NCBI GenBank assembly: GCA_029564595.1
Contig: JAKQPS010000195.1
Coordinates: 1 to 44,335 of the forward strand
Direction of reading: 5' to 3'
DNA: 44,335 bases
DNA from: a bacterium
GTDB taxonomy: Bacteria; UBP15; UBA6099
Part shown: one piece after another, positions 1 to 9,006 of the stretch
How the letters are laid out: every line of letters begins with the position of its first letter
Position numbering within the stretch: the first letter of the stretch is position 1
The notes under the pieces: model-generated
The model's database searches: none
Told to the model about the DNA's origin: nothing
The model's input: the letters and a program-made list of their open reading frames with translations, nothing else
Program-made: the position numbers and the translations under genes

Positions 1-12
1 CGGGTTCCGCGC

Positions 13-43
13 TATAATTCCAACGGCGGACAACGCTGTGGAG
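13..43 (+). promoter_or_regulatory. -10 box and ribosome site of the ADP-ribosylglycohydrolase gene
   Basis: A perfect TATAAT lies at 13-18 and a GGAG ribosome site at 40-43, five bases before the ATG at 49. The -35 region is cut by the window edge. The same GCTATAATT context recurs before other genes here. Confidence 0.6.
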
Positions 44-48
44 AAAAT

Positions 49-1353
49 ATGGCCTCGAACATAGAAGATTCGAAAATCGGAGCGACTATGGGACTTGCGG
101 TCGGGGACGCGCTTGGCGCTCCCGTCGAAGGCGCAAAACCGGGCGCGATAAAAAGCGCATTCCGCCGAGTCTGCGACTTCGTCGATCCGGCGGACATGCT
201 CGCCGACGAGAAAATCTATAAATGGCGAAAACCGGGGCTTTACACGGACGAGACGCAACAGGCTCTGGCGCTGCTTGATTCGCTGCTTCTGGACAAAGGG
301 CTTAACCCCGAAAAAGCCGCCGCGCGGCTGGCCGACCTGTCTCGCGGCGCGGAATTCCGGCACGGCGTCTACCGTGGCGCAAGCGGCGCTCTGATGAAAT
401 CCGCCACCGCTCTCCGGCAAGGCGCAGACTGGTCATTGTCCAGCCTCGACACCGACAGCAATGGGGCCGCCGCCCGCGTCGCTCCCGTCGCAGTCTACTT
501 TCACGGCAACCCCGGAGCCGTTGCCGACAACGCCGCCAAATCCGCCCTCTTCACTCACCGCAACTTCGTAGGCGTCGCGGCGGCGGCGGCGGTCGCGCGC
601 GCGGTCTATCTCCTGCTCGACATGGAAGAGCTTGAGCCGCGAGACCGCCCGGCCTTCGTCTCGCAACTGGCCGCCCTGTGCGCCGAAGACGAGGAAATGA
701 TAGCTGACAGATATGGCGCGCATCTGTTCGACTTCGACGCGGAAACCCGGACGTTTCTCAGCTCGACCCTATACGGCCTTGCCGAACGAGTCGGCGGCCC
801 GCCCGCGGAGACTGCCGACTGGATCGCGGCAAACGCTTCCCGCCGCTCGCGCGCCATCATCTCCCGCCCATCCGCGCCTGCCGCCGCCGCTTCCGTCATC
901 TTCGCCGTGTGTCTGGCCGTCCGCCACAGCGCCTCGTTCGAGGACGCTCTGGTGGAAGCCGTGAACGCAGGAGGCGACTCGGACGCCGTAGGCGCAATGA
1001 CAGGCGCGATGTCCGGCGCTCTCCACGGCTTCTCCTCCATCCCGGAAAGATGGCTCAAAGGGCTTGCCAACCGTAAACAGTTGACGGCGCGCGCGCAGTC
1101 GCTCGCTTCCGGCAAATGGATGAAATCCAAACTCGAAGACCTTTACGAGCTTGAATACGGCCTGACCCGCCGCGAACACGAGGAACGGCTCGCCCGCATG
1201 AGAAAAGCCGGCGTCGAATTCCCTGATAATAAATCCGCTCCCGCAGCTTTTTCCGAACCGATCCCGACGGATGAAAAATTCGACCGCAAAAAGTTCAGGC
1301 GCGAACAAAGCCGTCTCAAAAGATGGGCGTCCTACGCGCCTGCCGATGAATAA
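49..1353 (+). CDS. ADP-ribosylglycohydrolase (DraG-like) family protein
   Basis: Probable hydrolase of ADP-ribose linkages, such as mono-ADP-ribosyl groups on proteins or ADP-ribosylated small molecules. It has no signal peptide, so it should be cytoplasmic. It shows the family signatures in order: GLAVGDALGAPVE at residues 15-27, YTDET at 65-69 (the position of the acidic metal ligands), and GGDSDAVGA at 308-316 with Asp310 and Asp312 as expected Mg/Mn ligands. The family core is usually about 300 residues; this protein is 434 residues and ends in a Lys/Arg/Glu-rich extension of unknown role. The start is fixed by the GGAG site five bases upstream. It appears monocistronic, followed by a hairpin at 1380-1411. 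The true substrate cannot be told from sequence; no ADP-ribosyltransferase partner is nearby. Confidence 0.85.
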   Translation: MASNIEDSKIGATMGLAVGDALGAPVEGAKPGAIKSAFRRVCDFVDPADMLADEKIYKWRKPGLYTDETQQALALLDSLLLDKGLNPEKAAARLADLSRGAEFRHGVYRGASGALMKSATALRQGADWSLSSLDTDSNGAAARVAPVAVYFHGNPGAVADNAAKSALFTHRNFVGVAAAAAVARAVYLLLDMEELEPRDRPAFVSQLAALCAEDEEMIADRYGAHLFDFDAETRTFLSSTLYGLAERVGGPPAETADWIAANASRRSRAIISRPSAPAAAASVIFAVCLAVRHSASFEDALVEAVNAGGDSDAVGAMTGAMSGALHGFSSIPERWLKGLANRKQLTARAQSLASGKWMKSKLEDLYELEYGLTRREHEERLARMRKAGVEFPDNKSAPAAFSEPIPTDEKFDRKKFRREQSRLKRWASYAPADE

Positions 1354-1379
1354 GACAATCGGATAATAAGCCCGAATCC

Positions 1380-1411
1380 TAGCCCGGATTTTCACGTGAA
1401 ACTCCGGGCTA
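1380..1411. terminator. Bidirectional hairpin between convergent genes
   Basis: TAGCCCGGA pairs with TCCGGGCTA around a TTTTCACGTGAAAC centre, lying between two converging genes (ends at 1353 and 1424). It probably terminates both. The ends and centre resemble the terminal hairpins of the ~175-bp repeat family found at 3469, 11149, 19302 and 19738, so it may be an internally deleted remnant of that element. Confidence 0.55.
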
Positions 1412-1423
1412 ATAATGTTTGTC

Positions 1424-2362
1424 TCAGCGGTCGCCGAGCGCGGATTTGAACGTGTTTCGGTTGCGCTCGTGCCATGCGTACCACTGTTCCGCCAGATCGC
1501 CTTTGTCGCGAGAAAAGCGCTCCCCGGATATTTTTTCCAGAGATACTATGGCGGCGTCGACGAGGATGCTTGCGCCTGAGAACTCGCCGCCTATGCCCGA
1601 ATTGAAGCGTTGTCCGCCGCCGGTGACGACGAACAGGACAAGCGCGTCAGCCGATTCCCGGCAGGGCAGCGAGCCGAGCAGTTCGATGATGTCGCCGGCG
1701 GCGAGCAAGCGCGACTCCGCGCCAAGCGCCTCCGCCAGCGCCGGGACCGCGGCTGTTCCGAGCGACAGGACGCTCTTTTTCGCCGCTGCCGACGCGTGAT
1801 AGTCGTAGCTGTTCAGCCACTCGGCGACAAGCTCCGCCGCGGCTCTGGCATTCTTCTTGGCGGCGTCCTCTTTGACCGAGACCGCGACCGGGTTCGACAT
1901 CGCCGAGCCGTTCCAAGCGCCGGGCGTGTTCGGCCTCGAAACATATTCCGCCGATATCGAGTATGTTTTGCCTTCCTCGAACGAGAAACACTGCGAAAGG
2001 TCAAACGCGCGCAGACCGTGATATTCGCCGGGACGGAACGGAACAACCGCGCCGGGGGCCGGAGGGATTCGAGGCGGGCACGCCGACCGTTGGGGCGCTC
2101 CCCCTTCGTCTTTCACAACAAAGAACAGCCCCGCGCCGTCGGACGCGCCGGGCGAAAAGAAATGAGGCGGCACAAGCAACTCGGCGCTTCCCGCGTTCTC
2201 TACTTCGCAACTTATCTTCACAGGCTCGCCGACGTTTACGCTCTCGGGCGTCAGCAGCTTCGCGACCGCCGACACGTTTTGCGCCGCCGCCGGGACGCAT
2301 AGCGCCGCCGCCATTGCGAACGCCGCCGTCACAGCCGCCGATTTCATGTGTTTTGTTTTCAT
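1424..2362 (-). CDS. Secreted protein with Ig-like N-domain and HEAT-like C-domain
   Basis: A 312-residue exported protein of unknown function. The N-terminus is a classic signal peptide: Lys-rich start, an Ala-rich hydrophobic stretch at about residues 8-26, and cleavage near AAAQ. Residues ~35-165 look like a beta-sandwich (phrases such as VNVGEPVKISCEVENAG and a YSISAEYV strand). Residues ~175-250 contain helical HEAT-like repeats (PALAEALG, DIIELLGSL), and a Trp-rich tail follows. The start at 2362 has a GGAG site 9-12 bases upstream and a TATAAT at 2392-2397 on this strand. An internal Met6 is an alternative start. The closest description is a periplasmic scaffold or protein-binding role, which is inference only. 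Confidence 0.7.
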   Translation of the reverse strand: MKTKHMKSAAVTAAFAMAAALCVPAAAQNVSAVAKLLTPESVNVGEPVKISCEVENAGSAELLVPPHFFSPGASDGAGLFFVVKDEGGAPQRSACPPRIPPAPGAVVPFRPGEYHGLRAFDLSQCFSFEEGKTYSISAEYVSRPNTPGAWNGSAMSNPVAVSVKEDAAKKNARAAAELVAEWLNSYDYHASAAAKKSVLSLGTAAVPALAEALGAESRLLAAGDIIELLGSLPCRESADALVLFVVTGGGQRFNSGIGGEFSGASILVDAAIVSLEKISGERFSRDKGDLAEQWYAWHERNRNTFKSALGDR

Positions 2363-2391
2363 TTCGCGCTCCGTTTTCTACTTGTTCGCCA

Positions 2392-2397
2392 ATTATA
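2392..2397 (-). promoter_or_regulatory. -10 box for the secreted HEAT-like gene
   Basis: On the minus strand this reads TATAAT within CGCTATAATT, about 30 bases before the start codon at 2362. A GGAG ribosome site lies between them. Confidence 0.5.
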
Positions 2398-2487
2398 GCG
2401 CCATCTGATAACTTCCGCCGCTGTCCGCAGCGCGCGCGCCGCTGTCCGGTTTTAAAGAATATGATGCGTTTTCGCGCCGGATGCGTG

Positions 2488-2493
2488 TAAAAT
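2488..2493 (+). promoter_or_regulatory. -10 box very close to the start codon of the EEP gene
   Basis: TAAAAT ends only six bases before the ATG at 2500, and there is no convincing ribosome site between. If this is the promoter, transcription would begin at or next to the A of the start codon (leaderless mRNA). Confidence 0.4.
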
Positions 2494-2499
2494 AGCGCC

Positions 2500-3330
2500 A
2501 TGAAAACTCGAACGCTCATAATATTCAGTTTCATCGTCATCCTCGCCGCGAGGCCCCTCTCTGCGGCGGAAAGCCATACGACCTATTTTTCCGCCAATAT
2601 CCTTTACTGCGACCTGCAGGCGGGGGAAAAGCGAGACGACTACGCGAGCCGCAGAGAGGCGCTCATCGCTCTGCTGGCGGAGATGAAGCCTGACATCGTC
2701 GGCATTCAGGAAGCGTCCGTCTGCAAAATCTACGGCCATCCTTCCGGCGACGACACGATAAAGGAAATTGCGCTCGGCCTGAAGAAGCGGGGATTGAACT
2801 ACGGAGCGTCGTTCTGGGAATCCGAGAGAGTCGGTTCGCTGTGGATAGAAGGACTGGCTTTCATGTGGAATAGAGAAACCGTCGCGCTCGACAAGGCCAA
2901 TATCAAGTGCCGGCATCTTGAAACGTCATACCAACGCAGCGGCGCTCTTATACAAAAGTCCCTTTGCCGGGCGGACGCGACGGCGAAGGACGGCGGCGCT
3001 CCCCTGCGCGTCTACAACACCCACTTCGAAGCGTACAAAAGCGACGCGCGGATAAAGCAGTCTCTTGAAGTGGCCGCCATTCTGCGAGAAGAGTCGGCGG
3101 ACCCGAACGCGCGCGCGCTTTTCGGCGGCGATCTCAACAGCCGCGACATGAGCGGAACCTACGAGGCTGAAGGGTTTAAAACAGTCGCCGCGGACCGCGT
3201 GGACTACGTGTTCTCGATCGGCATCTCTGACGAAGACATACGCGCAGAGATTGTCCCCCTGCACTCCTTGCCTGAAGCGTCGGACATCTCAGACCACAAC
3301 GGCATCCTTGTCACAATCCGCAACAGATGA
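2500..3330 (+). CDS. Secreted endonuclease/exonuclease/phosphatase-family hydrolase
   Basis: A 276-residue member of the EEP (DNase I-like/sphingomyelinase-like) superfamily of Mg-dependent phosphodiesterases. A signal peptide occupies about residues 1-22 (hydrophobic, cleavage near LSAAES). Catalytic signatures are in the family order: SANILYCD at ~30, IQEAS with metal ligand Glu71, GGDLNSR with Asp211 and Asn213, and the closing SDHNG with Asp265-His266. All key residues are present, so it should be active outside the cytoplasm. The substrate could be nucleic acid, phospholipid or a phosphorylated sugar; the sequence does not decide. The gene stands alone between a minus-strand gene and repeat A. 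Confidence 0.85.
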   Translation: MKTRTLIIFSFIVILAARPLSAAESHTTYFSANILYCDLQAGEKRDDYASRREALIALLAEMKPDIVGIQEASVCKIYGHPSGDDTIKEIALGLKKRGLNYGASFWESERVGSLWIEGLAFMWNRETVALDKANIKCRHLETSYQRSGALIQKSLCRADATAKDGGAPLRVYNTHFEAYKSDARIKQSLEVAAILREESADPNARALFGGDLNSRDMSGTYEAEGFKTVAADRVDYVFSIGISDEDIRAEIVPLHSLPEASDISDHNGILVTIRNR

Positions 3331-3378
3331 CGCCGCCACTGAAGAAATAACGGAACGAAGTTGTGTGGGCCGGCATGG

Positions 3379-3395
3379 GCGACCCGGCGGGTCGC
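3379..3395. repeat. GCGACCC/GGGTCGC palindrome
   Basis: GCGACCC-GGC-GGGTCGC, a short perfect hairpin in the 3331-3468 gap. A closely related GGGCGACCC/GGGTCGCCC palindrome sits at 29143-29163. No other feature is evident in this GC-rich gap. Confidence 0.5.
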
Positions 3396-3468
3396 GCGAA
3401 TGCGGGCGCGCGGGGGAAAGCGCGATGGCTTTTTTCGCGCGGGCGGATGTCGCGCGCGGCGGTTGCTC

Positions 3469-3643
3469 CGCATTATTCACCAATGCGGGCCGAAATCGAA
3501 GAAAGGGATGAGATACGAGGCGAATCGAGCGAGAACGAGGGAGCATGCTGTTTCGTATGTAACCGAGTTCGAGTCGATGATTCAACGACGTATATCGCCC
3601 TTTATTCGATTTCTCGGATTTTTCTCGTGAAAAATCCGTGTTA
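3469..3643 (+). repeat. MITE-like interspersed repeat, copy A
   Basis: About 175 bp, one of four same-orientation copies (also 11149, 19302 and 19738). It contains the shared blocks ATCGAAGAAAGGGATGAGAT, GAGCATGCTGTTTCGTATG and CCCTTTATTCGATTTC. The left block GAAATCGAAGAAAGGG can pair with the right block CCCTTTATTCGATTTC at 15 of 16 positions, and an apical stem forms at GCATGC...GTATGT. It lies between a stop and the ilvD-like promoter. Confidence 0.75.
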
Positions 3644-3648
3644 CAGGT

Positions 3649-3654
3649 TAAAAT
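3649..3654 (+). promoter_or_regulatory. Candidate -10 box for the ilvD-like gene
   Basis: TAAAAT immediately downstream of repeat A, about 55 bases before the ATG at 3710. No strong ribosome site precedes that ATG, so the assignment is tentative. Confidence 0.3.
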
Positions 3655-3709
3655 TCAACGTGCGGGCTGAATCGGCCCGAAATTCTACGAAAGCTGCGTT
3701 GTCTCCAAC

Positions 3710-5443
3710 ATGAAGAAAAAGGATTCGCTGAAAAATCCGGAAGCCGCCGACACGACATACAGGGAAGGACTTATGCGCGGCGCCGGGTTCGGCGCGCGGG
3801 AGTTGAGCCGCCCGGTGGTGGCGATAGCTAACTCGTGGACTGAGGCGAATCCGGGCCACGCGCATTTGCGCGAGCTTGCGGCGCATGTGAAAGCGGGCGT
3901 TTGGGCGGCGGGCGGAACTCCCGTCGAGTTCAACACCATCGCGCCCTGCGACGGCATCGCTCAGGGCGAAGGCATGCGCTCCGTGTTGCCGTCCCGCGAC
4001 ATCATAGCGGCGAGCGCGGAACTGATGTGCCGCGCGCACAGGTTCGACGCGCTCGTGGCGGTGGCCTCTTGCGACAAGATTATTCCGGGGATGCTGATGG
4101 CGGCGGCGCGGCTGAACCTGCCGACGGTTTTCCTTACCGGCGGCACGATGTATCCGGCGCGGGTGAGAGGCGAGACGCTTGTGGCGTGCGACATCAAGGA
4201 AGCCATCGGGCGCGCGAAAGCGGGGGCGATTTCGGCGGCTCATTTTGAAGAGATACGGGACAACGTGTGCCACGGCGCGGGAGCCTGCTCGATGATGGGA
4301 ACAGCCAACACGATGGCGTGTCTGGTCGAAGCGATGGGGTTGTCGCTGCCGGGAGCGGCGGCGGGGCCTGCGCTCTCCGCGCACCGGACTAGGCTGGCGA
4401 AAGCTACCGGAACGGCAATCATGCGGGCGGTCTCGGCGGGGCTGAGGTTCAGGGACGTTGCGGGGGCGGCGGCGTTGTCGAACGCCATGAGGGTTCTGGC
4501 GGCGCTGGGCGGCTCGACTAACGCCGTCCTTCACCTTCTGGCGCTCGCGGGCGAACTGGGCTTGCCTCTGGAACTGTCAGACTTCGACAAGGTCAGCCGG
4601 AACACTCCTCTGCTGGCAAAATGCAAACCGGCGTCGTCGGTCAATCTGCTGGATTTCCACGAAGCGGGCGGCGTTCCGGCGCTGATGAAAGAGTTGCTGA
4701 GGGCGGGCATGTTGGAAGGCGGGGCGAAAGCGGCGGAGGCGAGGTCGATGGCCGAACGGCTGCGCGCGGCTCCCTGCCCGGACGGCGCGGTCATCAGAAG
4801 CGCGGACGACCCGCTCGCTCCCGAAGGCGGAATTGCCGCGCTGTACGGCTCTCTGGCCCCTCTCGGCGCGGTGGTCAAACAGAGCGCGGTCCATCCGGCC
4901 ATGCTCAGGCACAGCGGCCCGGCGGTCTGCTTCGACTCTGAGGAGGACGTCCGCGACAGGTTGCTGTCCGGCAAAGTGAAGCGCGGCGACGTGCTGGTGA
5001 TACGATACGAAGGGCCGAGGGGCGGGCCGGGGATGCGCGAGATGTCCATCCCGGCGGCGATACTCGTCGGCATGGGGCTGGGGGACAGCGTGGCGATGGT
5101 CACCGACGGCAGGTACAGCGGGGCGACGCGCGGGCCGTGCATAGGACATGTGGCCCCGGAAGCGGCCGCCGGAGGGCCTATCGCGGCGGTCAGGGACGGC
5201 GACATAATTGACATCGACATACCGTCGAGGCGGCTCGACCTGAGGGTTGCCCCGGCGCTTATAAAAAAACGGCTGGCGGAATCGAAACCGCCCGCGCGTC
5301 CGCTCCCCGCCGGATGGCTGGCGGTCTACCGCGAGCTTGCCTGCGGGGCCGAGAGAGGCGCGGCCTTGCTTCCGCCGTCCGCCTCCCGCGCGACTTCACT
5401 TCCCCAGAATTCCAATCCCCGGAAACGGAGACCGAAAAAATGA
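3710..5443 (+). CDS. ilvD: IlvD/Edd family dehydratase, probably dihydroxy-acid dehydratase
   Basis: A 577-residue iron-sulfur dehydratase. Dihydroxy-acid dehydratase catalyses a late step of valine, isoleucine and CoA-precursor synthesis; sister families dehydrate sugar acids. Cysteines expected at the cluster are Cys80 ([11 protein letters not shown]), Cys121 ([10 protein letters not shown]) and Cys193 ([12 protein letters not shown]). The NPGH sequence replaces the TPCN cysteine of [2Fe-2S] types, so a [4Fe-4S] methanogen/E. coli-like type is likelier. The C-domain has [15 protein letters not shown] and GHVAPEAA as in true family members. [11 protein letters not shown] and [10 protein letters not shown] favour dihydroxy-acid dehydratase, while [10 protein letters not shown] leans slightly to sugar-acid enzymes. 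No other ilv gene is present. The stop overlaps the next gene's start (ATGA). Confidence 0.75.
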   Translation: MKKKDSLKNPEAADTTYREGLMRGAGFGARELSRPVVAIANSWTEANPGHAHLRELAAHVKAGVWAAGGTPVEFNTIAPCDGIAQGEGMRSVLPSRDIIAASAELMCRAHRFDALVAVASCDKIIPGMLMAAARLNLPTVFLTGGTMYPARVRGETLVACDIKEAIGRAKAGAISAAHFEEIRDNVCHGAGACSMMGTANTMACLVEAMGLSLPGAAAGPALSAHRTRLAKATGTAIMRAVSAGLRFRDVAGAAALSNAMRVLAALGGSTNAVLHLLALAGELGLPLELSDFDKVSRNTPLLAKCKPASSVNLLDFHEAGGVPALMKELLRAGMLEGGAKAAEARSMAERLRAAPCPDGAVIRSADDPLAPEGGIAALYGSLAPLGAVVKQSAVHPAMLRHSGPAVCFDSEEDVRDRLLSGKVKRGDVLVIRYEGPRGGPGMREMSIPAAILVGMGLGDSVAMVTDGRYSGATRGPCIGHVAPEAAAGGPIAAVRDGDIIDIDIPSRRLDLRVAPALIKKRLAESKPPARPLPAGWLAVYRELACGAERGAALLPPSASRATSLPQNSNPRKRRPKK

Positions 5444-6057
5444 AAGACATATACTTCGGACGCGAGGACGCCAAACTGCACGGAGTGATATCGATATCGG
5501 ACGCGCCGGGCGCTCCGGGCGTCGTCATCTGCCACCCGCACCCCCAGTTCGGCGGCTCTATGGACAACAATGTAGTGCTCGGCCTCGAAGCCGCTCTATC
5601 CGACGCGGATTACACCACTCTGAGGTTCAACTTCCGGGGCGTCGGGCGCAGCGGCGGCGCGTACGGCGGCGGCGACGCTGAGATGGACGACGTCATCCGC
5701 GCTATCGACCTGCTCGCCGCCGACTCCTCCGTCGGGGCCATATACGCCGCCGGATACTCTTTCGGCGCGATGGTCGCCCTTAAGGCCGCTCTCGGCGACG
5801 ACCGTGTCTCCGCCCTCGTCGGCGTCGCCCCCCCCACCTCTCTCGGCTCGTTCGATTTCCTGAGCGGAAACACAAAACCCCTGCTGATGATAACTGGCGC
5901 GCAAGACGAATACTGCGACGCTTCCCTGCTCAAGCAATATGTAAAACCCGTCTCGGACAAGCTTGAAACAATATCCGGCGCGGACCATTTTTTCATCGGC
6001 CACGAGAACCGCGCCGGCGATATCGCCGTTCAATTCCTGTCCGCCCTGCCCCGGTGA
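5440..6057 (+). CDS. Small alpha/beta hydrolase (CHPHP type)
   Basis: A 205-residue cytoplasmic alpha/beta-hydrolase resembling the COG2945-type family. The oxyanion region reads [16 protein letters not shown] near residues 29-44. The nucleophile elbow GYSFGA places Ser107 as catalytic; the later acid is in GAQDEYCD and the His in GADHFF. Substrate unknown. The start is chosen at 5440 rather than the longer upstream frame because the ATG overlaps the dehydratase stop as ATGA and has GGAG nine bases before it. The pair is therefore translationally coupled and probably one operon. Confidence 0.8.
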   Translation: MKDIYFGREDAKLHGVISISDAPGAPGVVICHPHPQFGGSMDNNVVLGLEAALSDADYTTLRFNFRGVGRSGGAYGGGDAEMDDVIRAIDLLAADSSVGAIYAAGYSFGAMVALKAALGDDRVSALVGVAPPTSLGSFDFLSGNTKPLLMITGAQDEYCDASLLKQYVKPVSDKLETISGADHFFIGHENRAGDIAVQFLSALPR

Positions 6058-6188
6058 ACGCTAATATTGCCGGAATGCCGAAACATAAATAATGACTTTG
6101 ATAACAGCATATTCTATTTGTTTTAAGCCTTTTTTATGAGCGCGGTCTTCGGCTAAAACCATTATTGAATTCAGAAATATTGGTTCCA

Positions 6189-6213
6189 CGTTGCCAAGGA
6201 GACCTTGGCAACG
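6189..6213. repeat. Perfect 11-bp-stem hairpin
   Basis: CGTTGCCAAGG-AGA-CCTTGGCAACG. It lies 130 bases after the hydrolase stop without a clear T-tract, so it could be a processing or protein-binding site or a weak terminator. Confidence 0.45.
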
Positions 6214-6249
6214 ATGAGTAAGATCAGCAAAAAATAATTTGGAACTTTG

Positions 6250-6402
6250 GATTGCGGCGATTCATCGCCGCTCTGCCTTTGCCGGGAATTCATTCCCGGC
6301 TCCCCGCGTAGAACGCAACCACCGATTCCCGCCGCCAATCGCGAAAAAAGGGGACTGGCAGCGCGCTTCTTTTGCGATGCCTGTACCCTCTTTTCGCCAT
6401 GG
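6250..6402 (+). repeat. Palindromic interspersed repeat family 2, full copy
   Basis: Begins with GCGGCGATTCATCGCCGC, then CCGGGAATTCATTCCCGG, a CGATTCCCGCCGCC block, and the tail GCGATGCCTGTACCCTCTTT. A second nearly full copy is at 33450-33600; partial copies are at 32141, 32408 and 33311. All have the same orientation. The rest of the 6058-6666 gap is AT-rich; nothing else recognisable was seen except TAAAAT near 6620 that may serve the next gene. Confidence 0.7.
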
Positions 6403-6666
6403 AGTACTTTCCAATGATTAGCGTAGAACTTGCAAACTATCAGTAGCATGAGCAAGTTCATGTTTTATGTGATTAGACACATTATTAGATGATTCAACCC
6501 GCTGCCAAGCGTGCCACGAACAAAGTTCTTTCCTTTGTGCGTGATGCTTTTTCAGCAACTTATAAATAAAAACCTTCAATTAATTCTTTGCACAGTGGCG
6601 ACATATTTCTATATGATGATAAAATATCCGCAGATATTTGACGACGCACAACGGCGGTGAACGCGC

Positions 6667-8736
6667 ATGGCGAAGCCTGTCATTTTTGCCGCATCGGCGG
6701 CATTGGTGTTTATAGCTCTAATAGCGGCTTTCCCCCGCGGCGCTGCGGCGCGGAGCGGCGACTCATCTTTTTCGCTGCCTAGCTGGAGCGTCGAGGCGAA
6801 TCAAAGGGATTGCGAGACTGTTCTTAGAGTCAAAGAATTGAGCGCGACGCTGGAACGCATGAGGAAACTGAAACTCGCATATACTCCGCCATGCGAAAGG
6901 ATTGGCTCGTTGCTGTCAGGCGATCTGCTTATGGAGGAATTCAAAGCGGAAAATCCCAAACAGAAGCTGGAAGCGCTGTCTGAGATTTATTATAAATTCA
7001 CAATGAAAGAAATTAAATACGACCTCAAAGAGATACGGCCTTTTTTCATCTTCGTGAAAGGGTTCTATGATCCGGCGACAAAGGATATCTTCATAGTTCA
7101 AGACGACCCTTTTGCGAGAATAATGAAGGAAATGGCGCTAGGAGAAAAACAGATTGATTTCAACAAGGCGATGAAGTTGGCTGAAGCAAAGCCGGATTTC
7201 AGAGAAGAAGAAATAACGCTGATACACGAGATGACGCACTCGCTACAGGACTACTATTACGACCTGTCGGACATGGATGACTTCGCGGAAGGCAACTCAG
7301 ACATCAAGCTGGCGTTTGATTCCATAATCGAAGGAGACGCAAGCTGGGTGGGAACGGAGTACGAGGCTCACGCGAAGGGATACGGCCAATCAAGCATACC
7401 CAGTTACAAGAAGATTATGGATATCATCCGCGGGATGGGCAAAGACAGAACAGGTTATGAGGAGGAGTACGGCGACGATGAAAAAATGACTGACATTTTT
7501 AATGAAACTTTGGGGAGTTTCGTGGCGTTCCCGTACATACAGGGACAGGCGTTCATGCAGGAAGTAAGGCGAAAGAACGGCTACGAAGCTTTCGAGGAAA
7601 TATTTTTGGATCCGCCGATGTCATCAGAGCAGATAATCCATCCTGAGAAATATTTCGTTGAAAGGGACCAGCCTGTTGAAATCGATTTGTCGTCCGCCGC
7701 GGATTATCTAACGAAGAAACATGACAAAGTTCGAGTTGCGCATTCAGACACTCTTGGGGAGTTCGGCATGAGTTCGATGCTCCAAGCGGTGTTGCCTCTG
7801 GCGAAAGCGCTCGAGGTTTCAGAAGGATGGGACGGCGACCGTTATTTAGGCTTCTACGACAGGCGGGGAGCCATGCAGCTTGTCTGGTTCACCGTTTGGG
7901 ACACCGAAGAGGCGGCGGAGAGATTCAAGAAGGTTTATCAGAACTATTCCATCGAGAGAAATGTGTCGGTGAAATATGAAAAGCGGGCTGGAATCAACGG
8001 AAGCCTTTTCGACGCGATATGGGGAAAGCTCTATATAGAGAGAAGAGGCAATGAAGTGGCGATAGTCGATTTGTTCAGCGTTGAGTCCGACATAGAGGAG
8101 TTTATACGGGAATTATGGGCCTGCGACAGATACGAGCTTGCGCCGTGGAAGAGAGAAATCAAGCCGTTTGAAAATAGAACGCTCGCGATGCCGCCGAGAA
8201 GGGCGGCTTCCTATGTCAGCCGCGCGGAGGTTCTCTCAAATAACGGATACGGCGGAGCCGCGATGGACACTTTGGACATCCTCAGGAGCATGGGCGCGAC
8301 GCCCGCCGGCGATGAACTGAAAAGCGCTTCAATATACGGCAAGCACGGCGACCATCAGGCCGGCATCGAAATCCTGTCTTCATCGCGGGAAACTGACTAT
8401 GCGGACTCGGACAGGAAAAAACTAGGCGCTCTGAAAGTCGCCCTCTATTTGGCGATTGGAGACGCTGATGGGGCTTTCGATTCCCTTGTTTCTCTTTACA
8501 ATTCTCTTGGCGACATGAAACATGCGGTTAGAGCATTGTTCGCCGAGCCTTGCAAATCCATGAAGAAAAATGAGTCGATGTTGGCGGACGTTCTTTATGA
8601 CATCGCGGTCTGGCGGCTCGATGAAAACGATCCCTCAAGCGCCTCTCCCGCAATTTCAATGGCGGCGGAACTTCTGCCGCGAGACGCGCAGATTTCTCAA
8701 CTCAACAAAGAAGTGGACGCGATGCTCGGATTTTGA
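6667..8736 (+). CDS. Secreted HEMTH metallopeptidase-like protein with helical C-domain
   Basis: A 689-residue exported protein. The signal peptide spans ~1-28 (hydrophobic core, cleavage near GAAARS). A gluzincin-like zinc motif HEMTH lies at 187-191. An EGDA with Glu222 follows 31 residues after the motif, the usual place for the third ligand in many HEXXH families. Residues ~520-689 are helical, with TPR-like pairs (AEVLSNNGYGGAAMDTLDIL, GKHGDHQAGIEILSSS). The catalytic Glu188 is present, so activity is plausible. I do not recognise a named family. The start ATG has GGTGA six bases upstream. It stands alone between two repeat-bearing gaps. A role in protein or wall turnover is inference. 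Confidence 0.65.
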   Translation: MAKPVIFAASAALVFIALIAAFPRGAAARSGDSSFSLPSWSVEANQRDCETVLRVKELSATLERMRKLKLAYTPPCERIGSLLSGDLLMEEFKAENPKQKLEALSEIYYKFTMKEIKYDLKEIRPFFIFVKGFYDPATKDIFIVQDDPFARIMKEMALGEKQIDFNKAMKLAEAKPDFREEEITLIHEMTHSLQDYYYDLSDMDDFAEGNSDIKLAFDSIIEGDASWVGTEYEAHAKGYGQSSIPSYKKIMDIIRGMGKDRTGYEEEYGDDEKMTDIFNETLGSFVAFPYIQGQAFMQEVRRKNGYEAFEEIFLDPPMSSEQIIHPEKYFVERDQPVEIDLSSAADYLTKKHDKVRVAHSDTLGEFGMSSMLQAVLPLAKALEVSEGWDGDRYLGFYDRRGAMQLVWFTVWDTEEAAERFKKVYQNYSIERNVSVKYEKRAGINGSLFDAIWGKLYIERRGNEVAIVDLFSVESDIEEFIRELWACDRYELAPWKREIKPFENRTLAMPPRRAASYVSRAEVLSNNGYGGAAMDTLDILRSMGATPAGDELKSASIYGKHGDHQAGIEILSSSRETDYADSDRKKLGALKVALYLAIGDADGAFDSLVSLYNSLGDMKHAVRALFAEPCKSMKKNESMLADVLYDIAVWRLDENDPSSASPAISMAAELLPRDAQISQLNKEVDAMLGF

Positions 8737-8790
8737 GAAACAGCGATTCAGAATAATGATTCCGAAAACAACGCAAATGTCGGGTCGGCG

Positions 8791-8826
8791 CGCTAACCCT
8801 CATTTTTCACTATCCGTGTTAATTGC
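8791..8826 (+). repeat. Remnant of the MITE-like family (fused ends)
   Basis: GCTAACCCTCATTTTTCAC is followed directly by TATCCGTGTTAA, that is, the left and right ends of the ~175-bp family with the middle missing. The 8737-9006 gap otherwise holds only the promoter at 8946. Confidence 0.5.
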
Positions 8827-8945
8827 TTCGGCTCTCTTCCCTCTTGTCCGTCTCTGAAATATCTGCTCGAAAACCTGTCGCGCAGCCGAATCCGGAGCCT
8901 GCGCTCGGTCTTTGCGGGCATTTTGAGACAGGCGCGAAGAACCGA

Positions 8946-8956
8946 TATAATATAAT
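8946..8956 (+). promoter_or_regulatory. Double -10 box upstream of the glycosidase-like gene
   Basis: TATAATATAAT gives two overlapping consensus -10 boxes about 50 bases before the ATG at 9007. Confidence 0.5.
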
Positions 8957-9006
8957 TCAGTTATTTGGGCAAAATGGCATAACTATTCGAAACGAGAGTC
9001 ATAACA

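Noticed and set aside
1389-1404. parS-like ATTTTCACGTGAAACT in the 1380 hairpin
   Set aside because: Only 13 of 16 positions match, and the sequence is explained by hairpin symmetry and by likeness to the repeat ends.
3577-3592. tRNA T-arm-like GAGTTCGAGTC in the MITE-like repeat
   Set aside because: The flanks do not pair as a T-arm, and no acceptor, D or anticodon arm is present.
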